DNA of 64,000 nt, taken from contig JBIQLG010000010.1 of NCBI GenBank assembly GCA_044464485.1, positions 12,453 through 76,452 on the forward strand, read 5' to 3'. The translations under genes and the position numbers were made by a program. This document shows positions 7,808 to 16,232 of this stretch, one piece after another. Within the stretch, counting starts at the first letter, position 1. Every line of letters begins with the position of its first letter. The notes under the pieces were generated by a model. That model did not search any database. It saw nothing but the letters and a program-made list of their open reading frames with translations, and was not told the DNA's origin. The stretch comes from Terrimesophilobacter sp044464485. GTDB taxonomy: Bacteria > Actinomycetota > Actinomycetes > Actinomycetales > Microbacteriaceae.

Positions 7808-8722
7808 ATGGCACAGTTTCTCTCTGACGTTCCCCAGGTCTTTTGGGACGGGTTGTTCGTCGGTTCTTTCTACGCCCTCATCGCGCTGGGTTACAGCATG
7901 GTGTACGGCATCATCAAGCTTCTGAACTTCGCGCACGGCGATATATACATGGTCGGCGCGTTCATCGGTTACACCCTTCTCACCTCGCTCGGCGGCTCGT
8001 TTCAAATGATGGGCCTGTTCGCGCTCATCGTCGTCATGATGATCAGCATGGTGCTCACGGGCGTGATCGGTGTGGTCGTCGAAAAGCTCGCGTATCAGCC
8101 GCTTCGCGGCGCACCAAGACTCGCGGTTCTCATCACCGCGGTGGGTGCCTCCTTCTCGCTGGAGTACGGCGTGGCCGCGATAGCAAGCCCGAATCCGCGC
8201 GGATTCCCGGTGCGGCTGGACGGCGATTTCGTCATGGTTCTCGGTGCGCGCGTCACCTTCCCGCAGATCATCCTCATGTTGATCGCCGGTGCACTCATGA
8301 TCGCGTTGGACACCTACATTCGGCGCACCTCAACGGGCCGTGCCATGCGAGCAATCTCGCTGGATATGAAGGGCTCGCTGCTCATGGGCGTGAAGGTGAA
8401 CTCGGTCATCAGCCGCACCTTCTTCATCGGTTCTGCGCTCGCGGGGGCCGCCGGCGTGATGGCCGGTGCTTACTACGGCAAGATCGACTTTCTCATGGGG
8501 TTCATCATTGGACTCAAGGCGTTTACCGCGGCGGTCATCGGCGGTATCGGCAATATTCGTGGCGCGATGCTCGGCGGGCTCGTACTCGGGCTCGTTGAAT
8601 CATTCGGCTCCGAACTCGTCGGGGGGCAGTGGCGGGATGCCTTTGCGTTCGCCGTGCTGATTCTCTTCCTTACCCTGAGACCCACGGGAATTCTGGGCGA
8701 GCGCGTAACGGAGCGTGTGTGA
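7808..8722 (+). CDS. livH: Branched-chain amino acid-type ABC transporter permease (LivH family)
   Basis: 304-residue inner-membrane permease with many hydrophobic segments. The N terminus has the family block GLFVGSFYALIALGYSMVYG followed by LNFAHGD. The ATPase-contact loop and late family motif GGIGNIRGAMLGG are at about residues 246-258. The start is ATG at 7808. The stop lies just before the LivM start. It forms the translocation pore with the LivM-family subunit; the substrate is set by the binding protein. Confidence 0.93.
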   Translation: MAQFLSDVPQVFWDGLFVGSFYALIALGYSMVYGIIKLLNFAHGDIYMVGAFIGYTLLTSLGGSFQMMGLFALIVVMMISMVLTGVIGVVVEKLAYQPLRGAPRLAVLITAVGASFSLEYGVAAIASPNPRGFPVRLDGDFVMVLGARVTFPQIILMLIAGALMIALDTYIRRTSTGRAMRAISLDMKGSLLMGVKVNSVISRTFFIGSALAGAAGVMAGAYYGKIDFLMGFIIGLKAFTAAVIGGIGNIRGAMLGGLVLGLVESFGSELVGGQWRDAFAFAVLILFLTLRPTGILGERVTERV

Positions 8723-8723
8723 C

Positions 8724-9782
8724 ATGACTATCGACAACAGCACCGAAAGCATCCACACGGTCGAGGGGCCAGGCAACAAGAAGAGCGTCGGCTCGGTGAT
8801 CAGCGGGGTGTTTGAAAACAAGTACATCGGTTTCGTGGCTCTCGCGATTGCCCTGCTCATGCCGTTCCTGATCGCGACCCCGTACGCGATCAACATCATG
8901 ACGACAGCCGCGATTTTCGTCGTTCTCGCAGCGGGCCTCAATATTGTTGTGGGCTACTGCGGGCTGCTGGATCTCGGGTACATCGCGTTCCTGGCCGTTG
9001 GCGCCTACACGGCGGGAATCATCGCGAAAGCGTTCGAACTGCCCGTGCTCTTCACTCTCCCTGCCGTCGTTGTGATGTGCATCCTCGCCGGCCTCATCAT
9101 CGGCGCCCCGACGCTCCGGTTGCGCAGCGACTACCTCGCGATTGTCACGCTGGGCTTCGGTGAGATCACGCGCATTACGGCGAACAACCTCACCATCACG
9201 GGTGGCCCTTCCGGCATCTTCGGCATCCCCGGTTTTCTCAAGATCGGCGACATCGACTTCCAGAACCCGATCATCTTTTACTACCTGACGGTAGTGATCG
9301 TGGCCGGTCTCGTGCTCGCTGCGGCGCGTCTGGGAAAGTCGCGGCTCGGCCGAGCATGGAAGTTCGTGAAAGAAGACGAAGACGCGGCGGAGGCCATGGG
9401 CATCCACACCTACAAGGTGAAGCTGCTTGCCTACATCTTCGGCGCCGTGTGGGGTGGATTCGGTGGAATGCTTTTCGCTTCGCACCTCACGGCGATCTCG
9501 CCCATGAGCTTCGTGTTCCTGCAGTCGGCGCTCGTGCTCATGGCTGTGGTTCTCGGCGGCATGGGGAACATGAAGGGCGTTGTACTGGGCGCGCTCGCCA
9601 TCAGCTTGCTGCCTGAGTTGCTGCGCGAGTTCTCCTCGTACCGTTATCTCGTGTTCGGAATATTGCTTGTCGTCGTCATGGTGTTCCGGCCGCAGGGTTT
9701 GTGGCCACCGCGAGGAGCGGAGCGGGAGCGCTCGAAAGCGGAGCGGGAAGCTGCAGCATTCGCGAACGGATTGAAAAAGTGA
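8724..9782 (+). CDS. livM: Branched-chain amino acid-type ABC transporter permease (LivM family)
   Basis: 352-residue permease with a hydrophilic N-terminal stretch of about 35 residues and then multiple membrane segments. LivM-family blocks are seen: GLNIVVGYCGLLDLGYIAFL early, then TLGFGEITRI, and LGGMGNMKGVVLGA late. The ATG at 8724 has GGAG 10 bases upstream; a GTG at 8715 would overlap livH and is possible. The Lys/Arg/Glu-rich C-terminal tail (residues about 330-352) is cytoplasmic. The stop codon overlaps the next gene by 4 bases. Confidence 0.93.
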   Translation: MTIDNSTESIHTVEGPGNKKSVGSVISGVFENKYIGFVALAIALLMPFLIATPYAINIMTTAAIFVVLAAGLNIVVGYCGLLDLGYIAFLAVGAYTAGIIAKAFELPVLFTLPAVVVMCILAGLIIGAPTLRLRSDYLAIVTLGFGEITRITANNLTITGGPSGIFGIPGFLKIGDIDFQNPIIFYYLTVVIVAGLVLAAARLGKSRLGRAWKFVKEDEDAAEAMGIHTYKVKLLAYIFGAVWGGFGGMLFASHLTAISPMSFVFLQSALVLMAVVLGGMGNMKGVVLGALAISLLPELLREFSSYRYLVFGILLVVVMVFRPQGLWPPRGAERERSKAEREAAAFANGLKK

Positions 9783-10576
9783 GCCCGGTACTGGAGGTCA
9801 CGAACCTCGAAATAGCGTTCGGCGGTGTCAAGGCCGTCGACGGGTTGAGCTTCAGCGCCAACGCGAAAGAGATCATCGCCGTGATCGGACCGAACGGTGC
9901 AGGCAAGACCTCGGCCTTCAACTGCATCACGGGTTTCTATAAGCCCACCGGCGGAACCGTCACGCTGAACGGTGTCGACATCACGGGCAAGCGCCCTGCC
10001 GACATCGCCCACGAGGGGGTTTCACGCACGTTCCAGAACCTCAGGTTGTTCCACGACATGACGGTGCTCGACAACGTCCGGGCGGGAATGCACCTTTACG
10101 GCGGCCAGAACTTCCTGGACGCAATCTTCCACACGCCGCGATTCAAGCGCAGCGAGGCACGCTACACCGAGGAAGCGCACTACTGGCTCGACTTCGTCGG
10201 ATATCGCGGTCGCCGCGGTGTGCCGATTCGCAACCTTTCCTACGGACAGCAAAAGCAGGTGGAAATTGCCCGGGCGCTTGCGCGAAAGGCAGAACTGCTG
10301 CTGTTCGATGAGCCTGCGGCCGGCCTCAACCATTCCGAGAAGCGATCACTTCTCGACCTGGTGCGCCGCATCCGAGATCTCGGCACGGCAGTCGTGCTCA
10401 TCGAGCACGACATGGGGCTCGTGATGGAGGTTTCCGAGCGCATCGTGGTGATGAACTTCGGCAAGGAGATAGCCGACGGTACCCCAGCAGAAGTGAAGGC
10501 GAACCCCGCCGTGATCGAGGCGTATCTCGGTAAAGACGATGAAGACGAGGAGGTGCCGGCTCATGGCGATGCTTGA
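9779..10576 (+). CDS. livG: ABC transporter ATP-binding protein (LivG family)
   Basis: 265-residue ATPase. Walker A is GPNGAGKT at about residues 37-44. The ABC signature is LSYGQQKQVEIARAL and Walker B is LLLFDEPAAGLNHSE. The H-loop is IEHDM. LivG features include the SRTFQNLRLF block and an extra helical segment after it. The start is the GTG at 9779, overlapping the livM stop (GTGA). An in-frame ATG at 9701 lies inside livM and is rejected. It pairs with the LivF-type ATPase. The Asp/Glu-rich C-terminal tail extends a few residues beyond the usual end. Confidence 0.93.
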   Translation: MSPVLEVTNLEIAFGGVKAVDGLSFSANAKEIIAVIGPNGAGKTSAFNCITGFYKPTGGTVTLNGVDITGKRPADIAHEGVSRTFQNLRLFHDMTVLDNVRAGMHLYGGQNFLDAIFHTPRFKRSEARYTEEAHYWLDFVGYRGRRGVPIRNLSYGQQKQVEIARALARKAELLLFDEPAAGLNHSEKRSLLDLVRRIRDLGTAVVLIEHDMGLVMEVSERIVVMNFGKEIADGTPAEVKANPAVIEAYLGKDDEDEEVPAHGDA

Positions 10577-11273
10577 GTTTGACGACGTCGAAGTCTTCTA
10601 CGGCAAGGTCCAGGCGTTGCGTGGGCTCACCATGCACGTTGACGAAGGCGAAATCGTCGCACTGTTGGGCAACAACGGTGCGGGTAAGACTACGACGCTG
10701 TCCACCGCGTCCGCTCTCATGAACCCGCAGTCGGGCACTGTCACCTTCAACGGCGTGGACATTTCCAAGGGCAAACCGTGGGATGTCGTAGGTGCCGGCC
10801 TGATTCACGTGCCGGAGGGGCGACGCATTTTCAGCACGCTTACCGTGCAGGAGAATCTTCTGCTCGGGGGTTACATGGTGAAGAATCGTGCGACGATCGC
10901 CACGAGGATGAAGCACGTCTACGAACTGCTCCCACTGCTGGATGAGCGGAAGGCGCAGCAGGGCGGAACGCTTTCCGGTGGCGAACAGCAGATGCTCGCG
11001 ATCGGTCGCGCGCTCATCGCGGGGCCGAAGATGCTCATGCTGGATGAACCCTCGATGGGCCTGGCGCCGTTGATCGTCGCCCAGGTGATGCAGGTGATCA
11101 GCGACATCCGAGACGAGGGAACGACCGTCCTTCTCGTCGAGCAGAATGCGCGCGCAGCGCTGAAGGTGACGGATCGTGCGTACGTGATCGAGGAGGGTGC
11201 GACGACCCTGGAGGGCAAGGCCTCGGACATGATTGCCGATCCGCGAATCATCGATGCGTACCTCGGCGCCTAG
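10563..11273 (+). CDS. livF: ABC transporter ATP-binding protein (LivF family)
   Basis: 236-residue ATPase, the usual LivF length. Walker A is GNNGAGKTTTL, the signature TLSGGEQQMLAIGRAL and Walker B LMLDEPSMGLAPL; the H-loop is replaced by the LivF-typical VEQNA. The ATG at 10563 has GAGGAGG 8 bases upstream and overlaps the end of livG by 14 bases, so translation is coupled. Last gene of the importer. The next gene, 88 bases away, has its own candidate promoter/operator. Confidence 0.93.
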   Translation: MAMLEFDDVEVFYGKVQALRGLTMHVDEGEIVALLGNNGAGKTTTLSTASALMNPQSGTVTFNGVDISKGKPWDVVGAGLIHVPEGRRIFSTLTVQENLLLGGYMVKNRATIATRMKHVYELLPLLDERKAQQGGTLSGGEQQMLAIGRALIAGPKMLMLDEPSMGLAPLIVAQVMQVISDIRDEGTTVLLVEQNARAALKVTDRAYVIEEGATTLEGKASDMIADPRIIDAYLGA

Positions 11274-11312
11274 CGGCGCAGAGCCCGGCGACATTCCGGC
11301 GGGCCAACATGC

Positions 11313-11341
11313 TTCGACTGATGTAGTATGTTACATATTAC
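11313..11341 (+). promoter_or_regulatory. Promoter with overlapping operator for the dehydrogenase operon
   Basis: TTCGAC (11313-11318), a 17-base spacer and TATTAC (11336-11341) form a promoter 20 bases before the FAD-oxidoreductase start. The spacer and -10 box contain AGTATGTTACATATT (11325-11339). This matches the 4474 palindrome at 11 of 12 arm positions, and the -10 box sits at the same offset from it. The overlap fits repression by one regulator. Confidence 0.55.
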
Positions 11342-11361
11342 CGTGAGAAGGGGCGAGTGAT

Positions 11362-12543
11362 ATGACGCGCAGTGCCGTCGTCATCGGCGCGGGAATCGTT
11401 GGCGCCTCGTGTGCGCGCGCGCTCGCACTGGCGGGCACGGAGGTCACGGTCATGGATCGCGCTGCTGCTGCGTCGGGAACGACGTCACAGGGCGAAGGCA
11501 ATCTGCTCGTCTCGGACAAAGCGCCGGGGCCAGAACTCACACTGGCATTGAACGCTGCCGCGCGCTGGCCCGCACTCGTGCGCGAACTCGAGGAAGAGCT
11601 CGGCATCGAATTCCCGTCCATCGAGTTTGAGGCAAAGGGCGGACTTGTCGTGTCGACGACGGAAACGGGTGCCGCGCCCCTCCGCGTTTTCGCCGCGGTA
11701 CAGGCAGAAGCGGGAGTTGTCGCGAACGAACTCACCGTTGCGGAAGCGCGCGAACTCGAGCCGGACCTCAATCCGGCTGTCACTGCTGCGATCCATTACC
11801 CTCAGGATTCGCAAGTGCAACCGCTCATTGCTGCGGAAGCGTTGCTGGCGTCTGCCCGCAGGCACGGGACGCGGGTCGTGCAATCCGTTCGACTCACCGG
11901 TCCGATCCTCGACGCCTCGGGAACGCTCGTGGGCGTGACAACCGAGAGCGGCGACGTGCGCGCGGATGCCGTGGTCGTCGCCGCAGGACCATGGTCTGGC
12001 GAGGTTGCGGCAATCTTGGGCGTCTCGCTGCCGGTGCGGCCGAGACGCGGGATGGTCCTCGTCACGTCGCGCATGCCGCAGCGGATATTCCATAAGGTGT
12101 ACGACGCCGATTATGTTGGTGCCGTCGGTTCCGGCGAAGCGGCACTGCAAACCTCGGCCGTTGTCGAATCCACGGCGTCCGGTACCGTCCTGATCGGATC
12201 ATCGCGCGAACAGCTCGGCTTCGATGCACGACTCCGCCCGGATACGATTACGGAGATCGCGGCCAAGGCGATTCGACTTTTTCCCTTTCTGGCGGAGCAC
12301 GCGGTGATGCGCACGTATGGCGGATTCCGACCCTATATGCCGGATCACATGCCGCTCATCGGACCGGATCCGCGACTGCCAGGGCTCTGGCACGCCACGG
12401 GCCACGAGGGCGCGGGCATTGGGCTCGCACCGGTAACGGGGGACCTCCTGGCCGCAATGATGTTGGGAACCCCGCCCGCGTGCGACCCCGCCCCGTACTC
12501 GCTTTCGCGTGCAACGCTTGCACCCTACCTCGAGGTGGCATGA
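11362..12543 (+). CDS. FAD-dependent D-amino acid oxidoreductase, probable D-hydroxyproline dehydrogenase FAD subunit
   Basis: 393 residues of the DAO family. The FAD dinucleotide fold is at residues 6-35 (VVIGAGIVGASCARAL), with a C-terminal GFRPYMPDHMPLIGP block and ATGHEGAGIGLAPVTG, typical of sarcosine-oxidase-like and LhpB-like subunits. The ATG at 11362 follows GAAGGGG. The next two genes overlap it and each other and encode a small 2Fe-2S protein and an FAD/NAD oxidoreductase. This matches the three-component dehydrogenase that oxidises cis-4-hydroxy-D-proline to delta1-pyrroline-4-hydroxy-2-carboxylate. Electrons probably pass to the membrane chain. The substrate is inferred from the cluster. 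Confidence 0.88.
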   Translation: MTRSAVVIGAGIVGASCARALALAGTEVTVMDRAAAASGTTSQGEGNLLVSDKAPGPELTLALNAAARWPALVRELEEELGIEFPSIEFEAKGGLVVSTTETGAAPLRVFAAVQAEAGVVANELTVAEARELEPDLNPAVTAAIHYPQDSQVQPLIAAEALLASARRHGTRVVQSVRLTGPILDASGTLVGVTTESGDVRADAVVVAAGPWSGEVAAILGVSLPVRPRRGMVLVTSRMPQRIFHKVYDADYVGAVGSGEAALQTSAVVESTASGTVLIGSSREQLGFDARLRPDTITEIAAKAIRLFPFLAEHAVMRTYGGFRPYMPDHMPLIGPDPRLPGLWHATGHEGAGIGLAPVTGDLLAAMMLGTPPACDPAPYSLSRATLAPYLEVA

Positions 12544-12875
12544 TGTCCGCGCGCATGCTCCACCCGGGCGAGGACCCGATCGCCCCGTACGACGGCGTTC
12601 CCGTGACCATCACGGTAGACGGAGAGTCATTGTCGGGAATTCAGGGCCAGAGCATTGCTGGCGTGATCATGGCTCGGGACCAGCTGCGGTTGAGGAACAC
12701 GGCCGCATCAGGTGCTCCGCGCGGGGTATTCTGCGGCATCGGCGTGTGTTTCGACTGCCTCGTCGAAGTCAACGGATTGGGGGACGTTCGAGCCTGCCAG
12801 CGCAAGGCCCGCGACGGCGACATCGTGGTGACGCGCCCGGATGGCGGCGTGGCTGAGCGTGGGGGTGCCGAGTGA
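12540..12875 (+). CDS. Small 2Fe-2S ferredoxin-like subunit of the dehydrogenase
   Basis: 111-residue ferredoxin-fold protein. The cluster ligands are C65, C70 and C73 (spacing C-x4-C-x2-C), with C86 as the fourth. This is the compact Fer2 type seen in gamma subunits of heteromeric hydroxyproline and opine dehydrogenases. It starts at 12540, overlapping the previous stop (ATGA); the adjacent ATG at 12543 is equally possible. It overlaps the next gene by 4 bases. It probably relays electrons between the two FAD subunits. Confidence 0.85.
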   Translation: MMSARMLHPGEDPIAPYDGVPVTITVDGESLSGIQGQSIAGVIMARDQLRLRNTAASGAPRGVFCGIGVCFDCLVEVNGLGDVRACQRKARDGDIVVTRPDGGVAERGGAE

Positions 12876-14302
12876 AAAACGTGCTCGTGATCGGGGCGGG
12901 TCCTGCCGGTCTCTCGGCCGCGCTTGCCGCGAAGAACAACGGTGCTCGCGTCACGCTTCTGGATTCGTCGGATGCGCTCGGCGGTCAATTCTGGCGGCAC
13001 CTTCCCGATAGCCGGCCCGCGCGCAGAGAGAAGCACCTGCATCACGGTTGGTCGAAGTTTCAGAGAATGGTGACGGAACTCGAACACGATGAGCGCGTGC
13101 GCATCGTTCGCGGAGCGAGCGTGTGGGCAATTGACACTCTCGACGGAATCCGCGTTCACGCCATCATCGGCAAATCCGACGGTGCGGGCCGCGAACATGA
13201 AACATTCACTCCCGATGCGCTCATACTGGCAACGGGTGCGTACGATCGCACGCTGCCGTTCCCCGGCTGGGACTTGCCGGGCGTGTTCACGGGAGGCGCA
13301 GCACAGGCGCTTGCGAAGAGCGAGCGGATAGCCGTCGGGGAACGCGTGATCGTCGCAGGCGCCGGGCCGTTCCTGCTGCCCGTGGCGCAATCGCTCGTGC
13401 GGGTCGGCTCCCGGGTAGTCGGTGTTCTCGAAGCACACCGCTGGCCACAGTTGCTGCGAGGCTGGGGGACGAAACCGTGGCAATTGCTTGGTGCGGCAGG
13501 CAAGGTGGCGGAGCTTGCCGAATACGCTGCGGGACACATCCGGCATCGCATTCCTTACCGAATGGCGCATGCCGTGATCGCCGCTCACGGAGCAGAGCGC
13601 GTCACCTCAGTCACGACGGCGAGACTGGATGCCCAGTGGCGGCCGATTCGCGGCACCGAGAAGACGATTGCCGTCGATGCCGTCTGCGTGAGCCACGGGT
13701 TCACCCCTCGGCTGGAACTCGCGGTAGCAGCCGGATGCGAGCTCGATGAATCGCAGTTCGTACGCGTTGACGCGCATCAGCTCACGTCGACGGCCGGTGT
13801 GTACGCGGCGGGTGAGATCACCGGAATCGGCGGAGTGGACCTCGCGCTTGCCGAGGGTGAAGTCGCCGGCCACCACGCCGCCGGCGCCACTGACGTCCCT
13901 GCATCCGCGGTGCGCCGCCGGAGTGTCTTCACGGGCTTTGCGCGGCGCATCGAAGCCGCGCACGGCATCCGCGATGGCTGGACCAGCTGGCTTGAGGATT
14001 CCACGGTGATCTGCCGCTGCGAGGAGGTGACCCTCGGCACGATCCGCTCGACGGCGCATCGCACCGAGTCCGCGTCGCTTCGCTCTCTCAAGCTGTCGAC
14101 GAGGGCGGGACTCGGCATCTGCCAGGGACGAATGTGCGGGCGGACGCTCAATGACCTGTTCTGTTCGTTCGCCCCTGACGGGATGTTGCGCGACGACGCG
14201 ACTTTCGACAACAGACCTATCGCTTCACCACTGCGGCTCGGCGAACTCGCCAGCCGGCTCGACCACACAACGCAAGAAAGGCAGCATCATGACCAACAAT
14301 GA
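12872..14302 (+). CDS. FAD/NAD(P)-binding oxidoreductase subunit with C-terminal BFD-like 2Fe-2S domain
   Basis: 476 residues. The N-terminal FAD site is VLVIGAGPAGLSAAL and a GGQFW block follows. A central NAD-fold segment contains RVIVAGAGPFLLPVA at about residues 157-171. The C-terminal domain has C381, C383, C417 and C422 (CRC...CQGRMC), a BFD-like iron-sulphur site. The architecture matches alpha subunits of heteromeric D-hydroxyproline dehydrogenase and of related opine/hydrogen-cyanide synthase-type oxidases. The start is the GTG at 12872 (GTGA overlap). It overlaps the downstream deaminase start by 14 bases, so the whole operon is coupled. Confidence 0.88.
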   Translation: MKNVLVIGAGPAGLSAALAAKNNGARVTLLDSSDALGGQFWRHLPDSRPARREKHLHHGWSKFQRMVTELEHDERVRIVRGASVWAIDTLDGIRVHAIIGKSDGAGREHETFTPDALILATGAYDRTLPFPGWDLPGVFTGGAAQALAKSERIAVGERVIVAGAGPFLLPVAQSLVRVGSRVVGVLEAHRWPQLLRGWGTKPWQLLGAAGKVAELAEYAAGHIRHRIPYRMAHAVIAAHGAERVTSVTTARLDAQWRPIRGTEKTIAVDAVCVSHGFTPRLELAVAAGCELDESQFVRVDAHQLTSTAGVYAAGEITGIGGVDLALAEGEVAGHHAAGATDVPASAVRRRSVFTGFARRIEAAHGIRDGWTSWLEDSTVICRCEEVTLGTIRSTAHRTESASLRSLKLSTRAGLGICQGRMCGRTLNDLFCSFAPDGMLRDDATFDNRPIASPLRLGELASRLDHTTQERQHHDQQ

Positions 14303-15212
14303 CTTCGATCTCGGAGGCGTCGTCGTCGCCACCACGCTTCCGTTCAAGGAGGATGCATCGGCCCCCGCCGGTCTCGCCGTCGACTGGGACAAGTTCGCGG
14401 AGCACTGCGACTTTCTCATGAACGAGGGATGCCGCGGCGTCGGCCCGAACGGTTCGCTCGGCGAGTACGAGGCGCTCACGGATGAGGAGCGCCGCAAGGT
14501 CATCCAGGTTGCCGTGAAAGCGGTGGACGGCCGCGGAATCGTCATCGCGGGCGTGCACGGCACCGGCTGGCATACCGCGAAAAGGTGGGCGGAGTACGCG
14601 AAAGAGGACGGCGCGGACGGCCTGCTGCTGCTTCCCCCCACGATCTACAAGGCGAACGATGACGAAATCGTGGAGCACTTCGCGAAGGTCGCCGAGGTCG
14701 GCCTGCCGATCATGGCGTACAACAACCCGTTTTCCACGAAGATCGACCTGACGCCGGAACTCATCGCGCGGCTCGCCGAGATCCCCGAGGTCGTCGCGAT
14801 CAAGGAGTTCTCCGGCGACATCCGCCGCATTCTGGCGATTCGCGAACTGAGCGACATCCAGATCATCTGCGGTACGGACGACCTCCTCTTCGAGTCGCTC
14901 GTCGTGGGCGCTGAAGGCTGGTTTGCCGGTTACCCGAACGCGTTTCCGAAGGAAGCGGTGGAAATCTACGACCTCGTGAAGGCCGGCAACATCCCCGCCG
15001 CACTCGAAATCTACGAGCAGCTCGTCACGGTATTCCGCTGGGACACGAAGATCGAATTCGTGCAGGCGATCAAACTCTCGATGGACATCCACGGCCGCAC
15101 CTATGGCGGACCCACCCGTCCGCCGCGCGGTCCGCTCACGCCCGAGCAGCACAAGCAGGTCACCGCGGACACGAAGAAGGCCCTCGATTTCATCGCGAGT
15201 CGTAAGGTCTAA
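14289..15212 (+). CDS. DHDPS-family lyase, probable delta1-pyrroline-4-hydroxy-2-carboxylate deaminase
   Basis: 307-residue dihydrodipicolinate synthase-fold enzyme. The Schiff-base lysine is K172 (AIKEFSGD) and the catalytic tyrosine is Y144 (MAYNNPF). The substrate-loop block is GPNGSLGEYEALTDEE at about residues 52-67. The ATG at 14289 follows AAAGG. Its place between the D-hydroxyproline dehydrogenase subunits and the epimerase and KGSA dehydrogenase points to the deaminase that converts delta1-pyrroline-4-hydroxy-2-carboxylate to alpha-ketoglutarate semialdehyde and ammonia. Fold confidence is very high; the reaction is inferred from context. Confidence 0.88.
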   Translation: MTNNDFDLGGVVVATTLPFKEDASAPAGLAVDWDKFAEHCDFLMNEGCRGVGPNGSLGEYEALTDEERRKVIQVAVKAVDGRGIVIAGVHGTGWHTAKRWAEYAKEDGADGLLLLPPTIYKANDDEIVEHFAKVAEVGLPIMAYNNPFSTKIDLTPELIARLAEIPEVVAIKEFSGDIRRILAIRELSDIQIICGTDDLLFESLVVGAEGWFAGYPNAFPKEAVEIYDLVKAGNIPAALEIYEQLVTVFRWDTKIEFVQAIKLSMDIHGRTYGGPTRPPRGPLTPEQHKQVTADTKKALDFIASRKV

Positions 15213-15214
15213 TC

Positions 15215-16216
15215 ATGCGTTCGAAGCGAATGTTCACGGCGGTCGACTCGCACACCGAGGGTATGCCCACGCGGGTGATCACGGGCGGCGTCGGCGTCAT
15301 CCCCGGCGCGACCATGAATGAGAAGCGCTTGTATTTCATGGAGCATCTGGACGACATCCGGCTGCTGCTCATGAACGAACCCCGAGGCCATCCCGCGATG
15401 AGCGGTGCCATCCTGCAGGCGCCGACCCGACCGGATGCCGACTGGGGCGTCGTGTACATCGAGGTGTCGGGTTTGCTGCCGATGTGCGGCCACGGAACCA
15501 TCGGCGTCGCGACCGTGCTCGTGGAGACCGGAATGGTGGAAGTGACCGAGCCCGTCACGACGATCCGACTCGACACCCCCGCCGGGCTCGTGATCGCGAG
15601 GGTCGCCGTGACGGACGGCCACGCGGACTCCGTGACGATCGAGAACGTGCCGTCGTTCACCGTCCGGTTGGATGCGAACATCGACGTACCGGGCTACGGG
15701 AACGTTCCCTACAGCCTCGCCTTCGGCGGGAACTTTTACGCGCTGGTCGACCTCGACGCGATCGGCCTCGAGTTCGATCGCGCCAACAAGGAGGAGATCA
15801 TCGCCGCGGGTCTCGCGATCATGACGGCGATCAACGAGACGGATCCGCCGCATCATCCGGAAATCGAGGGCGTCGACCACTGCCACCACGTGGAGTTCAT
15901 CGCGCCGGGGTCGGATGCGAAACACTCGCGTCACGCCATGGCGATCTACCCGGGTTGGTTCGACCGCTCGCCGTGCGGCACGGGGACGTCGGCCCGCATG
16001 GCCGAGCTGTATTCGCGCGGTGAGCTCGCCTTGAACGAGGACTTCCTGAACGAGTCGTTCATCGGCTCGTGCTTTACCGGGCGACTCGTCGCGGAGACGA
16101 CGGTGGCGGGCACGCCTGCTGTCATTCCGACCATCACCGGGCGGGCGTGGATTACGGGTATCGGGCAGTACCTGCTCGACCCGAGCGATCCGTTCCCGAC
16201 CGGGTTCCAGTTCTAA
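15215..16216 (+). CDS. 4-hydroxyproline 2-epimerase (proline racemase family)
   Basis: 333 residues. Both catalytic cysteines are present: C91 in LPMCGHGT and C254 in DRSPCGTGTSA. The N terminus is the classical TAVDSHTEGMPTRVITGG. Cys/Cys enzymes of this family epimerise trans-4-hydroxy-L-proline to cis-4-hydroxy-D-proline, the first step of the pathway whose other enzymes are encoded around it; proline racemase is the alternative. The start at 15215 lies 2 bases after the previous stop. A broken relative of its 3' end lies at 27880-28051. Confidence 0.88.
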   Translation: MRSKRMFTAVDSHTEGMPTRVITGGVGVIPGATMNEKRLYFMEHLDDIRLLLMNEPRGHPAMSGAILQAPTRPDADWGVVYIEVSGLLPMCGHGTIGVATVLVETGMVEVTEPVTTIRLDTPAGLVIARVAVTDGHADSVTIENVPSFTVRLDANIDVPGYGNVPYSLAFGGNFYALVDLDAIGLEFDRANKEEIIAAGLAIMTAINETDPPHHPEIEGVDHCHHVEFIAPGSDAKHSRHAMAIYPGWFDRSPCGTGTSARMAELYSRGELALNEDFLNESFIGSCFTGRLVAETTVAGTPAVIPTITGRAWITGIGQYLLDPSDPFPTGFQF

Positions 16217-16232
16217 CGCCAGGAGGCACACC

